In this document: one piece after another, positions 16,241-24,723 of the stretch
Layout of the letters: every line of letters begins with the position of its first letter
How positions within the stretch are numbered: the first letter of the stretch is position 1
Assembly (NCBI GenBank): GCA_900754695.1
Contig: CAAEDU010000071.1
Span: 1 to 37,494 of the forward strand
DNA length: 37,494 nucleotides
Reading direction: 5' to 3'
Source: Clostridia bacterium
GTDB lineage: Bacteria > Bacillota > Clostridia > Christensenellales > CAG-917
Translations under genes and position numbers: made by a program
The notes under the pieces: generated by a model
What the model saw: the letters and a program-made list of their open reading frames with translations, nothing else
Databases searched by the model: none
What the model was told of the DNA's origin: nothing

Positions 16241-16461
16241 GGACATCCGAGCGGCGGCGTGAGCGAACGAGGGCGGGTGTATGCCCGCGCAGTCCGCTAC
16301 GGCGTTTTTGCGGCAAAGGAAAGCGTCGGCGCACAAGAGCTGCGCCTTTTGCCGCAAGCGCGATAGGAGCAATGACGGGAGAATGAGACGGCGCGCGGCG
16401 GTGCGCGAGAGTGACGGCGCGCGGCAGCAAAGCCGAAAGTCCGGAAAACGAAAAAACGATG
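16241..16461. other. GC-rich gene-free stretch
   Basis: No credible gene. It contains GTGAGCGAACGAG near 16259, resembling part of the dispersed element at 13491, and clusters of GGCGCGCGGC-like short repeats near 16390 and 16415. Open frames here are low-complexity Arg/Ala shadows. Confidence 0.4.
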
Positions 16462-16500
16462 CGGGACGCGGCGGGATCTTTCCCGCCGCGTCCCGTTTTC
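16462..16500 (+). terminator. Strong GC-rich terminator
   Basis: A perfect 15-base-pair stem, CGGGACGCGGCGGGA (16462-16476) with 16481-16495, a TCTT loop and TTTTC after it. It separates the dUTPase region from the ftsK promoter. Confidence 0.85.
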
Positions 16501-16544
16501 GGTGCACTGAGAGTTTTAGGATATTGTTGGAACAGACGCCGTGC

Positions 16545-16590
16545 GGCGGCGCAGGACCCGGTCCGTATTATTCCGGCCCGGTATACATTT
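16545..16590 (+). repeat. Dispersed 46-base repeat, copy 2
   Basis: Matches 171-216 at 39 of 46 bases. It lies about 95 bases upstream of the ftsK promoter, as copy 1 lies upstream of the secD promoter. Confidence 0.7.
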
Positions 16591-16683
16591 TTCGGGAGAG
16601 GGGGACACAAATCCCTTCGAGACGCCGGAGAGCGCAAACCCGCAACGCCGTCCCGTCTATTTTGCGAGTGGTATAAATTCCGC

Positions 16684-16712
16684 TTGAAATCGGATATATT
16701 GTATGGTATAAT
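16684..16712 (+). promoter_or_regulatory. ftsK promoter
   Basis: TTGAAA (16684-16689), 17-base spacer, TATAAT (16707-16712). The start codon is 72 bases downstream. Confidence 0.85.
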
Positions 16713-16784
16713 CAACAAAAATACGATATCGGGTGCGGCGCACCCGTCGCGCGGGCGTGTGAGCGCCCTCGGGGAAGGAAGGGC

Positions 16785-19700
16785 ATGAACGATACAAGGC
16801 AGATGAGAGCCAATACGGGCAACAGGATAGCACTCGGGGTGCTCATCCTTCTCGTCGCTCTTTTCATCTTCATCTGCGACTGCGGCGCTTTCGGCGGTGT
16901 GGGAGACATGGTCTCCTCGGTGTTCGTCGGCTTCTTCGGGCTGGCGGATTTTGCCTATTGTCTCGTCGCCGCGGCGGTGGGCGTTGCGGTCATCTTCAAT
17001 TTCCGCGTCAAGGCGCGTCCCGGCAAGATCGCGAAACTCGCGCTCATGTTCTTTGCGGGAGTATGGGCTCTCAACATCTATTCCTCCTCCGCACACATCA
17101 TCGGAGAGGATTACGGCGGCTATCTCGTCGCGTGCTACGACGGCATGAACACCGCGGGCGGGATGCTCTTCGGCATCATCTCCTATCCTCTCATGAAGCT
17201 CATCACCACGGTGGGTGCGCTCGTCGTCGCCTGCGTGGTCTTCTTCGTCATCGCGTTCTTCGCGCTCATCCCCGCCATCAAGAAGGACGTCACCTACGTT
17301 TCCGTCGCCGATGTTCAGCGCGAAAGACCCCGCAAGGGCAGCAGGCTGGACCGTCAGAAAGCCCCCGTCATCACGGACTTTTCGGCGGGGAACGGCGGCA
17401 ATTCACTCTATGTCGTGGACGTTGAGGGCGATCCGCTCTCCCGCGGCAGAAAGAAGAAAGCGCCTTATCCCACTCTCTCGTCGGACGGCGCGGCGCAGGG
17501 AGACCTCGGGCGTGCTCCCGCTCCCGACAGGTTCTCGTCTCAGAGCCTTGCAAGGGACATCCTCTTCAATCCCGCGCCCTCAGAGGACAGTTTTTCGGCT
17601 TACCGCACCATGACCAACCCCGACGAGGCGCTCATGAACCCGGGCGCGCCGTATAGCGCGCAGCGCCGCAACGAGCTCAGGCGCAGACTGGGCGTGGACG
17701 ACACCAACTCCATGGCGAGAGATTTTGTGAGAGAGCGCTATTTCGGCGACGGGCAGGCGGAAAAGCCCGCGGAGAGCGGCGCTTCGAGCAACATCATCGA
17801 CCCCGACGCGAGGGGCGCGGCTGCTCTCGGCTATTCCTCTTTCGACGCGCTCAAAGCGGACAGGACGAGGCAGTTCGGCGAGATGTTCGGCTCCGGGGCG
17901 TCGCAGTCGGGCGGCGAGACGGGCGGTTTCGGCAATTCTCCGTCCTCCGGCGGAGCGTATCCGGGCACGGACACCGTAAAAAGAGAGGTCCCCAAGCCTT
18001 CCACCCGCCGCACGGCGGCTCAACATGAGAGGACGGACGCGCCCAAGAAGGACGTCCCCGCCTCCAATATGGCGGGGCTGCACGGCAGCGTGACCCGCGC
18101 CATCACGGGAGAGGAGAGGGCGCAGGCACCCTCCGCGCACACTCTTCCCGAGACGCAGGCATACGAAAAGAACGACACCGTCGAGGCGGCGAAGAGAGCC
18201 GTCTCGGGACAGGCGGCGTCTTCCGCGAGGGCGGCGACAGACCGTCCCGCGGCAAAGAGCGACGGAGTGCCGAGGGCGTTCAGAGGGACGGCAGCGGCAC
18301 CCGAGGAGAGAGCGCCCGAGGAGAGGACGGAAAACAGGACGGACAGGGTTTTCGGAGGCGGATATGCCCCTGCGGAGAGAGCGGAAGCTCCCGCGCAGGC
18401 TCCCGTGCGCGAGAGCGTGCAGTCCCGTCCCGATGTCCCGCCCCGCGCGGCTCAGGCTCCCGCGGCGGACACGCGGAAGGAAGCTCCCGCACCATCTTCG
18501 AGCATGATCGCGCCGTCCGCGAACGCGGGCAGCGCGGAGACGCGCCGGCGCATGGAAGAGGCGATCGCGAAGGGCGTCCCCAAGGAAGAGAACGTGGATT
18601 TCGGCGGGGATGGTCCCGTCATACAGCAGTCCATGTTCGCAAAGCAGCAGATGGAGAACATCGCCAAGGCTCGCGCGACGGCGCCGCCGCTCGCAAGCTA
18701 CGAGCGCATCGCCGAGGAGCGTGCCAAGCGCGTCTATGCTCCGCGTGAGAACAAGGACCGCAGTCTGCAAAAGACGGAGAGCCTCGCAAAGAAGGTGGCG
18801 AAGGAGAGCGGCGAGCGCATGGCGCAGGTCAACATCGATCAAGCCATCTCTCAGACGATCCCCAAGAAGCCGTACGTCGCGCCCCCGCTCAGTCTGTTGC
18901 GCCCCGCCGAGAAAGAGGTGGATCAGCAGGAGGACTACGAGGCGAAGAAGGAGGCGATCCGCAGCGTGCTGGAGTCCTTCGGCGTGCAGTCCGAAGTGAA
19001 GGAGATCAAGGTGGGTCCCACCTTCTCGCTGTACACCTTGCGGGTGGAGATGCCGAGGGGCAGGTCGGTCAGCACCCTCGTCGGCTACGAGAACGACATC
19101 GCGATGAAGATGGAGGAGAAGAGCGTCCGCATCCTCGCGCCCATCCCGGGGCAGAACGCCATCGGCATCGAGGTGCCCAACAAGCACCGCCGCATCGTGA
19201 GGATGAGAGAGCTGCTCGAAGCGCCCGCCTACAACGCGGCGCCCACTCCCACCACCTGCGCGCTTGGCGAGGATCTCTACGGCACCATCTACACCTCGGA
19301 CATCAAGGATTTCCCGCACATCCTCATCGCGGGCACTACGGGTTCGGGTAAGAGCATATTCGTGCATTCCATCATCATGAGCATGCTGTTCAGGGCGTCT
19401 CCCGACGAGGTGCGCTTCATCATGATCGACCCCAAGATGGTGGAGTTCACCAAATACGAAGGCATCCCGCACCTCATGCTGGATGAGATAATCTTTGCCG
19501 CGGACAAAGCCATCCGCGCCCTCAACTGGGCGATCGGCGAGATGCAGCGCAGGATAGAGTATTTCTCATCCATGCACTACCGCGACATCGACGAATACAA
19601 CCGCAACTGCGAGCAGATGGGCTCGGAGAAGATGCCCCGCATCGTCATCATCGTCGACGAGCTCGCCGACCTCATGGCGACGGGCAAGAAGGCGGTGGAA

Positions 19701-20360
19701 GAGGCGATCAACCGTCTCGCGCGCCTCGCGCGTGCCGCGGGCATACACCTCGTGCTCGCCACTCAGCGCCCCTCCGTGGACGTCATCAGCGGCACCATCA
19801 AGAACAACCTCCCCACCAGGGTCGCGCTCACTCTTTCTTCCATCGCGGACTCCCGCACGGTCATGGACTCCGGCGGTGCGGAGAAGCTGCTCGGACACGG
19901 CGATCTGTTCTATCTCACGCCCAAGTCCTCGCTGCCCATCCGTATGCAGGGCGCCCTCATCACCGATCAGGAGATCGCGGACGTGGTCAACTACGTCAAG
20001 GCGCACAACGAGGCTTATTTCGACGCGAGCGTCAAGGACGCCATCTTCAAGGAGGAAGAGGAGGAAGCTCCCGCCGCGTCCTCCGAGAAGAAAGCCAAGA
20101 GCGAGGGCGGAGTGCCTCCCGAGGTCATCAAGGCGCTGAGGCTGGGGCTGGACGGCTCGCCCGTCACCATCTCCGGCATGCAGAGAAAGCTGGGGCTCGG
20201 GTTCCCGCGCGCGGCGAAACTGCACGACTATATGCTGGCGGAGCACTTCATCGCGCCCACCGGCGACGACAAGAAGAACAGGGTTTGCCTCACCGAGGCG
20301 GAGATCGACGCGCTGGAGTTCGGCGACTCTGCCGACGGCGGCGAGGAAGGGGAGGAGTGA
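16785..20360 (+). CDS. ftsK: DNA translocase FtsK/SpoIIIE
   Basis: Membrane-anchored, hexameric DNA pump that moves chromosomal DNA across the division or sporulation septum. The 1191-residue protein has four N-terminal membrane helices (to about residue 165). A very long Ala/Pro/Glu/Arg-rich linker follows (about 180-700). The motor has Walker A GTTGSGKS (near 848) and Walker B IVIIVDELADLM. A C-terminal gamma winged helix (about 1115-1178, containing MQRKLGLGFPRAAKLHDYM) reads polar DNA motifs. The linker is unusually long compared with SpoIIIE (~790 residues total in Bacillus). AAGGAAGGG precedes the ATG. Because this genome sporulates, the protein may serve both division and forespore DNA transport. 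Confidence 0.95.
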   Translation: MNDTRQMRANTGNRIALGVLILLVALFIFICDCGAFGGVGDMVSSVFVGFFGLADFAYCLVAAAVGVAVIFNFRVKARPGKIAKLALMFFAGVWALNIYSSSAHIIGEDYGGYLVACYDGMNTAGGMLFGIISYPLMKLITTVGALVVACVVFFVIAFFALIPAIKKDVTYVSVADVQRERPRKGSRLDRQKAPVITDFSAGNGGNSLYVVDVEGDPLSRGRKKKAPYPTLSSDGAAQGDLGRAPAPDRFSSQSLARDILFNPAPSEDSFSAYRTMTNPDEALMNPGAPYSAQRRNELRRRLGVDDTNSMARDFVRERYFGDGQAEKPAESGASSNIIDPDARGAAALGYSSFDALKADRTRQFGEMFGSGASQSGGETGGFGNSPSSGGAYPGTDTVKREVPKPSTRRTAAQHERTDAPKKDVPASNMAGLHGSVTRAITGEERAQAPSAHTLPETQAYEKNDTVEAAKRAVSGQAASSARAATDRPAAKSDGVPRAFRGTAAAPEERAPEERTENRTDRVFGGGYAPAERAEAPAQAPVRESVQSRPDVPPRAAQAPAADTRKEAPAPSSSMIAPSANAGSAETRRRMEEAIAKGVPKEENVDFGGDGPVIQQSMFAKQQMENIAKARATAPPLASYERIAEERAKRVYAPRENKDRSLQKTESLAKKVAKESGERMAQVNIDQAISQTIPKKPYVAPPLSLLRPAEKEVDQQEDYEAKKEAIRSVLESFGVQSEVKEIKVGPTFSLYTLRVEMPRGRSVSTLVGYENDIAMKMEEKSVRILAPIPGQNAIGIEVPNKHRRIVRMRELLEAPAYNAAPTPTTCALGEDLYGTIYTSDIKDFPHILIAGTTGSGKSIFVHSIIMSMLFRASPDEVRFIMIDPKMVEFTKYEGIPHLMLDEIIFAADKAIRALNWAIGEMQRRIEYFSSMHYRDIDEYNRNCEQMGSEKMPRIVIIVDELADLMATGKKAVEEAINRLARLARAAGIHLVLATQRPSVDVISGTIKNNLPTRVALTLSSIADSRTVMDSGGAEKLLGHGDLFYLTPKSSLPIRMQGALITDQEIADVVNYVKAHNEAYFDASVKDAIFKEEEEEAPAASSEKKAKSEGGVPPEVIKALRLGLDGSPVTISGMQRKLGLGFPRAAKLHDYMLAEHFIAPTGDDKKNRVCLTEAEIDALEFGDSADGGEEGEE

Positions 20361-20422
20361 TCCTCCGTGATTTTCCGAGACACTTATGACGCGGCTCCGC
20401 GGAAGCGGAGAAGGAGAGCGAT

Positions 20423-21364
20423 ATGAGGATAGGCATCGTACGCATAGGCAAAGAGAGAGACGAGGCAGCGTTCGGCAAGGAGCTTGCCGCCCTCGTCGAC
20501 GCGGGCTATCAGGTGGCGGCGGGCACGGGCGATATGCTCATCGTGCGCGTCGGAGACCCGGCGGGCGCGGATGCGGGCGAGACCGCACAGGCGGTGACGC
20601 TCGCGGTGCGTGCAAAGCTCGCCGGCAAGCCGATGGTGGTCACCGGTCTGACCGCGGAAGAGATAAGGAGCATCGCCGCGACCCTGAACGGCGACGAGAA
20701 CGTCCGCCTCACCCAAAACGGCGGCGCGGCGGAGATCATGAGCCTTGACCTCAGAGGCAGACTCACCGGCAAACACTCCGAGCCTGCGGCGGCAACAGAG
20801 CGCGAAAAGGCGTTTGCGTCCGCGGTTTCGGGAAGCGTTGCATCCGTGAGCGGCGCGGAGAGTGCGCCCGTCGGACCCGCGGTGAAGAATTTTGCGGACA
20901 CGGACGAGCTCATCGAAAAAGCGCTCGACGGAAAGCGCGCGGGCGATGTCATCGGCATCGCCGCCGTGCAGCGCAAGCTTGGGATCGGGTTCCCGAAAGC
21001 GGCGAAACTCTTCGACATCATGAAGGAGAGAGGGCTGATAAGTTTCGAGGACGGCGGCTATATCGTGTGCGGCGAGCAAACGGAGACTGCCGAGACAGAT
21101 GAGGCGGACGCCGAGCTCGTAGGCGTGCCCGAAGAGGACTCCGCGGCAAAGAGCGAAGAAGCGCCCGAAGACGACCTTGATGACATCACCGAAGACGACG
21201 GCATAGACGATGGCGACGAAGTCGAGCTTTTCTCCGCAGAAGACCTTGACGACGAGGGCGATGAGCCCGAGGAAGACGAAGAGGAAGAGGACGCGGATGA
21301 CGACGAGTCCGACGATGATGATGAGGACGACGAAGAGGAGTCCGAGGAAGACGAAGAGGAATGA
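20423..21364 (+). CDS. FtsK-gamma-like protein with degenerate RimO-like N-domain
   Basis: A 313-residue protein I cannot assign to a known family. Residues 1-115 resemble the N-terminal domain of the neighbouring RimO (MRIGIV..IG, LVDAGYQV, DMLIV, GKPMVVTG align with MKIGVV..LG, LVAAGHTV, DILIV, GKKLIVTG). The three iron-sulphur cysteines of RimO (C10, C46, C80) are replaced by K10, G44 and L76. Residues 155-217 closely match the gamma winged helix of the upstream FtsK (VQRKLGIGFPKAAKLFDIM). Residues 219-313 are an almost continuous Asp/Glu tail. AAGGAGAG precedes the ATG. It may bind FtsK-type DNA motifs without a motor; the acidic tail could mimic DNA or bind a basic partner. All function is inference. 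Confidence 0.75.
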   Translation: MRIGIVRIGKERDEAAFGKELAALVDAGYQVAAGTGDMLIVRVGDPAGADAGETAQAVTLAVRAKLAGKPMVVTGLTAEEIRSIAATLNGDENVRLTQNGGAAEIMSLDLRGRLTGKHSEPAAATEREKAFASAVSGSVASVSGAESAPVGPAVKNFADTDELIEKALDGKRAGDVIGIAAVQRKLGIGFPKAAKLFDIMKERGLISFEDGGYIVCGEQTETAETDEADAELVGVPEEDSAAKSEEAPEDDLDDITEDDGIDDGDEVELFSAEDLDDEGDEPEEDEEEEDADDDESDDDDEDDEEESEEDEEE

Positions 21365-21397
21365 GATGTTGCGGCTCCGCCGCACGGAAAACGGAAG

Positions 21398-22702
21398 ATG
21401 AAGATCGGAGTTGTGTCGCTCGGGTGCGACAAGAACAGGGTTGACAGCGAGAAGATGATCGCGCGGCTCGTTGCCGCGGGGCATACCGTCGTTTCTTCGG
21501 AGGAGGAGGCGGACATCCTCATCGTCAACACCTGCGCTTTCACCGAGGACGCCAAGAACGAAGCCATAGACGAGATACTCTCCGCGGCGGAAGCCAAGAA
21601 GAGGGGAGAGGGCAAGAAGCTCATCGTCACGGGGTGCCTGCCCGAGAGGTATATGGAGAGCCTCGAGGAGGAGCTCCCGGAAGTGGACGCCTTTTTCGGC
21701 GTTGCGGACTATGACGAGATCGCGGGGGCGATCGGGAAGATCGAGCGCGGCGACAGGATATTCTGCCGCGGCGGCGGCGACGCCTATTATCCCGACCGCG
21801 TGCTCACCACTCCCTACCATTACGCCTATCTCAAGATCGCGGAAGGGTGCAACAATTTCTGCACCTACTGTGCCATTCCGTCCATACGCGGGAAGTACCG
21901 CTCCGAAAGGCAGGAGGACCTCCTTGCCGAGGCACGCAAGCTCTCGGACGACGGCGTGAAGGAGCTCATCCTCGTGGCGCAGGACGTCACGCGGTACGGC
22001 GTGGACCGCGACGGCAAGCCTCACCTCATCGAGCTCGTGCGCGAGCTCGAAAAGATGGATTTCGATTGGATCCGTCTCCTCTATCTCGAGCCCGAGATGG
22101 TGGATGACGAACTCATCGCGTTCGTCGCGAACGAGCCCAAAGTGTGCAAATATATGGACGTGCCCCTGCAGCACGTGGACAGCGGCGTGCTCAAACGCAT
22201 GAACCGTCACACCGACGAGAAGCTCACGCGGGAGCTCGTTAAAAAGATCAAGACGGCGGGCATCACCATGCGCACCTCTTTCATCTCCGGTTTCCCCGGG
22301 GAGAGCGAGGAAGCGCACCGCAGGCTTGCGGAGTTCATCCGCGAGGCGGGGATAGATTTTGCGGGTGTGTTCGCCTATTCCCGCGAGGAGGGGACTCCCG
22401 CCGACAGGATGCGCGGGCACCTCCCCGAGGACGTGAAACAGGCGCGTGCGGACGAACTGCGCGCCATAGAGAACGAAGTCATCGAGCGCAATGCCGCTTC
22501 CCTCATCGGGAGCAGACTGAAAGTGCTTGCGGACGGCATAGATTATGACAGGCAATGTTTCGTCGGACACACCGAACGGCAGACCCCTGACGTGGACAGC
22601 GTAGTTTACTTCACCTCGGACGAAGAGGTGCACGCAGGGGAGTTCTACACCGTGGAAGCGGTGTCCCGCGACGGGATAGACCTCATCGGGAGAACTGTAT
22701 GA
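21398..22702 (+). CDS. rimO: Ribosomal protein S12 methylthiotransferase RimO
   Basis: Radical SAM enzyme that adds a methylthio group to an aspartate of ribosomal protein S12. The 434 residues include the N-terminal UPF0004 domain with cluster cysteines C10, C46 and C80, the radical SAM motif CNNFCTYC (C151, C155, C158) followed by AIPSIRGKYRSE, and a C-terminal TRAM domain. SLGCDKNRVDSE at the N-terminus favours RimO over MiaB. It lies 33 bases after the acidic-tail gene and overlaps pgsA by four bases. The leaders of both rimO and the preceding gene contain GCGGCTCCGC. Confidence 0.94.
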   Translation: MKIGVVSLGCDKNRVDSEKMIARLVAAGHTVVSSEEEADILIVNTCAFTEDAKNEAIDEILSAAEAKKRGEGKKLIVTGCLPERYMESLEEELPEVDAFFGVADYDEIAGAIGKIERGDRIFCRGGGDAYYPDRVLTTPYHYAYLKIAEGCNNFCTYCAIPSIRGKYRSERQEDLLAEARKLSDDGVKELILVAQDVTRYGVDRDGKPHLIELVRELEKMDFDWIRLLYLEPEMVDDELIAFVANEPKVCKYMDVPLQHVDSGVLKRMNRHTDEKLTRELVKKIKTAGITMRTSFISGFPGESEEAHRRLAEFIREAGIDFAGVFAYSREEGTPADRMRGHLPEDVKQARADELRAIENEVIERNAASLIGSRLKVLADGIDYDRQCFVGHTERQTPDVDSVVYFTSDEEVHAGEFYTVEAVSRDGIDLIGRTV

Positions 22703-23376
22703 CGCTTGCGACCAAGATCACTCTGGCAAGGATATTCCTCATCATTCCGACCGTAGTCCTCTACATAGTCGGGATGCTCGAAGAGAGCGTTAAACTGCCT
22801 CTTTTGATAGTTTCATGTGTGCTTTTTGCCGTTTTGTGCTCCACGGACTTTGTGGACGGGCACATCGCGCGCAAGACTAACACCGTGTCCGCGCTGGGCA
22901 AATTCCTCGACCCTCTCGCGGACAAGATCGTCATCGTGGTGATGCTCTTCCTCATCGTCTATTTCCGCGACTTCGAGCTCTTCCCCTATGACGGGCTGGT
23001 CATCGCGCTGCTCGGCGGACTTATCCTTACCCGCGAGCTCACGGTCAGCGTCTTCCGCGCCGTCGCTGCCTCCAAAGGGCTGGTGCTCGCTGCGGACATC
23101 TACGGCAAGGTGAAGACCGTTCTCCTCGACGTCGGCGTGGCCTTCCTCATCCTTGCCGGCGTGAATACGGTCATCATGTGGATAGGCGAGATCGTCTTCT
23201 ATCTCGGCGCGGTGCTCACCGTGTTCTCCGGGGTGCGCTATCTCGTGAAGAACAAACATGTCCTTGCCGACACCGCAAAGGACGGGAAGGACGGCGGGTC
23301 CGAAAGCGCGGGTGCCGCTGTCGCCGAGACAGCCGACGCAGCCCCTTCCGCGGATGCGAACGAGGCGGAGAAATGA
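22699..23376 (+). CDS. pgsA: CDP-diacylglycerol-glycerol-3-phosphate phosphatidyltransferase
   Basis: Membrane enzyme making phosphatidylglycerol phosphate, the first step to phosphatidylglycerol and cardiolipin. The CDP-alcohol phosphatidyltransferase signature is complete: DFVDGHIAR, eight residues, G, then FLDPLAD with the catalytic aspartates. Several hydrophobic helices surround it. At 225 residues it is longer than usual (~180-190) because of an Ala/Glu-rich C-terminal tail of about 35 residues. It is coupled to rimO and to the next gene by ATGA overlaps. The rimO-pgsA-cinA-recA order is common in Firmicutes, with the next gene as an insertion. Confidence 0.93.
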   Translation: MTLATKITLARIFLIIPTVVLYIVGMLEESVKLPLLIVSCVLFAVLCSTDFVDGHIARKTNTVSALGKFLDPLADKIVIVVMLFLIVYFRDFELFPYDGLVIALLGGLILTRELTVSVFRAVAASKGLVLAADIYGKVKTVLLDVGVAFLILAGVNTVIMWIGEIVFYLGAVLTVFSGVRYLVKNKHVLADTAKDGKDGGSESAGAAVAETADAAPSADANEAEK

Positions 23377-23927
23377 GCGGCGGGATCGTCAAGGAAAACG
23401 ACACCTTTTTCGGGCTGGTCGCAAGGGCTGCGGAGTATGCCGCGGCAGAGGGCAGAGTGAACGAGAAAAAGCTCGCAAAAGCACTCGGGGTGCACATCCC
23501 CACGGCGGCGAAGCTCGTGTGCGCTCTCCGCGTGATGGGAGTGCTCGGCGCCAAAGAGAAAAAGTATCATCCCTATACGGGCAACGGCACGGAAGCCGCC
23601 GCGGCGGAGCGCCGCAAGGCGGGATATGCGCAGGACTATCTCCCTCTTGTCGAGGAGGAAAAGGCGTTCAAGCCCATAGGCGCGGACGGATATATGACGG
23701 GGACGCTGCTCCCCGCGGTCAGGATCGGGGTGCTCTACGGCAGCCTCAGCGTCATTTTCCTCGAAAGGAAGATGTCGGTGGGCTTCGAGCGCGCTCACGA
23801 GCTCTTCGACATCATCGCGGCGTGCGGTCTCCTCGGCGAAGAGGACGACATCAACCCCGGGCGCAGAAAGATCGCCATCGGGCTTGCCGATTATGACGCG
23901 CTGTACGCGCGGTTGGTGACACAATGA
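23373..23927 (+). CDS. Protein with two FtsK-gamma-like winged helices
   Basis: A 184-residue protein not assignable to a named family. The second half (about 104-160) contains LERKMSVGFERAHELFDII followed by CGLLG, strikingly like the FtsK gamma domain (MQRKLGLGFPRAAKLHDYM). The first half (about 10-62, with LAKALGVHIPTAAKLVCAL then MGVLG) looks like a more diverged copy. No membrane helix or ATPase motor is present. It is translationally coupled by ATGA overlaps to both pgsA and cinA, so it is made with the rimO-pgsA-cinA set. A DNA-binding partner or competitor of FtsK at its polar motifs is a reasonable guess, not shown. Confidence 0.75.
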   Translation: MSGGIVKENDTFFGLVARAAEYAAAEGRVNEKKLAKALGVHIPTAAKLVCALRVMGVLGAKEKKYHPYTGNGTEAAAAERRKAGYAQDYLPLVEEEKAFKPIGADGYMTGTLLPAVRIGVLYGSLSVIFLERKMSVGFERAHELFDIIAACGLLGEEDDINPGRRKIAIGLADYDALYARLVTQ

Positions 23928-24619
23928 TCCGCGAGGTGATGAAGATATGCGGTCTCGACTGTGACGAGACCTGCGAGGCTCTCGGTGAAGTCGCGGGGCT
24001 GGGCGTGGACTTCGAGGTGGAGGAGAACTGCCTCGACGTGAAGATCACCATGACCTCGGAGCTCGACAAAAAGAGCTTCGACGCCGTGAAGAGCAGGGTG
24101 TACAACATCTTCTCCGAGCAGGTCTATTCCGCAGAGGACAGAGAGTTGCACGAGCTTGCGGCGCAGCTGCTTTCCATCAACGGCAGGAAGCTCGCCGTCG
24201 CGGAGAGCCTGACGGGAGGGGAGATATGCTCCCGTCTCACGCGGGTGCCCGGCATCAGCGCCAACTTCTATGAAGGGATCGTTTGTTACGACCGCGGCTC
24301 CAAGATGAATAGGCTGCACATCCCCAAGGCGCTGCTCGGCGCATACGGCGCGGTAAGCCGCGAGACGGCGTATGCGATGGTGAAAGGGCTCGTTGAGCGC
24401 CCCGTGGACATCGGGCTCGCGACGACGGGGCTCGCGGGGCCTCAGGGCGACGAAGGGAAGCCGGTGGGGCTTGTCTACATCGCGGTGGGCGCGGGCGAGT
24501 TCATCACCGTGTTCGAGAAGCACCTTGCGGGCGACCGCAACAGGATCAGAATGTCGGCGGCGAACCTCGCGCTTTACTACCTGGTGCGCTACCTGCGCGG
24601 CGACATACTTCAACTTTGA
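23924..24619 (+). CDS. cinA: CinA C-terminal domain protein (NMN deamidase-like)
   Basis: The C-terminal ~155 residues match the CinA/PncC nicotinamide-nucleotide amidohydrolase domain, with AESLTGGEICSRLTRVPG, YDRGSKMNRL, and TGLAGPQGDEGKPVGLVYIA. That domain converts nicotinamide mononucleotide to nicotinate mononucleotide in pyridine-nucleotide recycling. The first ~75 residues look like the small linker domain of full CinA. The large N-terminal molybdopterin-binding-like (COG1058) domain is absent, so this 231-residue protein is a shortened form (full CinA is ~410). The reading frame is intact and coupled upstream, so it is a stable short form, not a fresh truncation. It precedes recA as in many Firmicutes. 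Confidence 0.85.
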   Translation: MIREVMKICGLDCDETCEALGEVAGLGVDFEVEENCLDVKITMTSELDKKSFDAVKSRVYNIFSEQVYSAEDRELHELAAQLLSINGRKLAVAESLTGGEICSRLTRVPGISANFYEGIVCYDRGSKMNRLHIPKALLGAYGAVSRETAYAMVKGLVERPVDIGLATTGLAGPQGDEGKPVGLVYIAVGAGEFITVFEKHLAGDRNRIRMSAANLALYYLVRYLRGDILQL

Positions 24620-24682
24620 GCACAAACGGCGGTTTATCTCACCGTTTTGCGACATAAAACAGCACATCCGCACAAACGGCGG
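24620..24682 (+). promoter_or_regulatory. Direct and inverted repeats upstream of recA
   Basis: GCACAAACGGCGG occurs exactly twice, at 24620-24632 and 24670-24682, 50 bases apart (nearly five helical turns). Between them, CCGTTTT forms an inverted match to the first copy. This could be a regulator site for recA. No canonical Gram-positive LexA box (GAAC-N4-GTTC) is visible. Confidence 0.45.
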
Positions 24683-24723
24683 GCGGGAGACGACCCGCAA
24701 CGCCGCGGCGAAAGGAGAATATC

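Noticed and set aside
16115..16507. Open frames in both directions across 16203-16784
   Set aside because: They are Arg/Ala-rich with no ribosome site, and they read through a terminator hairpin and a repeat.
24620..24723. SOS (LexA) box upstream of recA
   Set aside because: No GAAC-N4-GTTC or similar palindrome was found; only the 13-base direct repeats are present.
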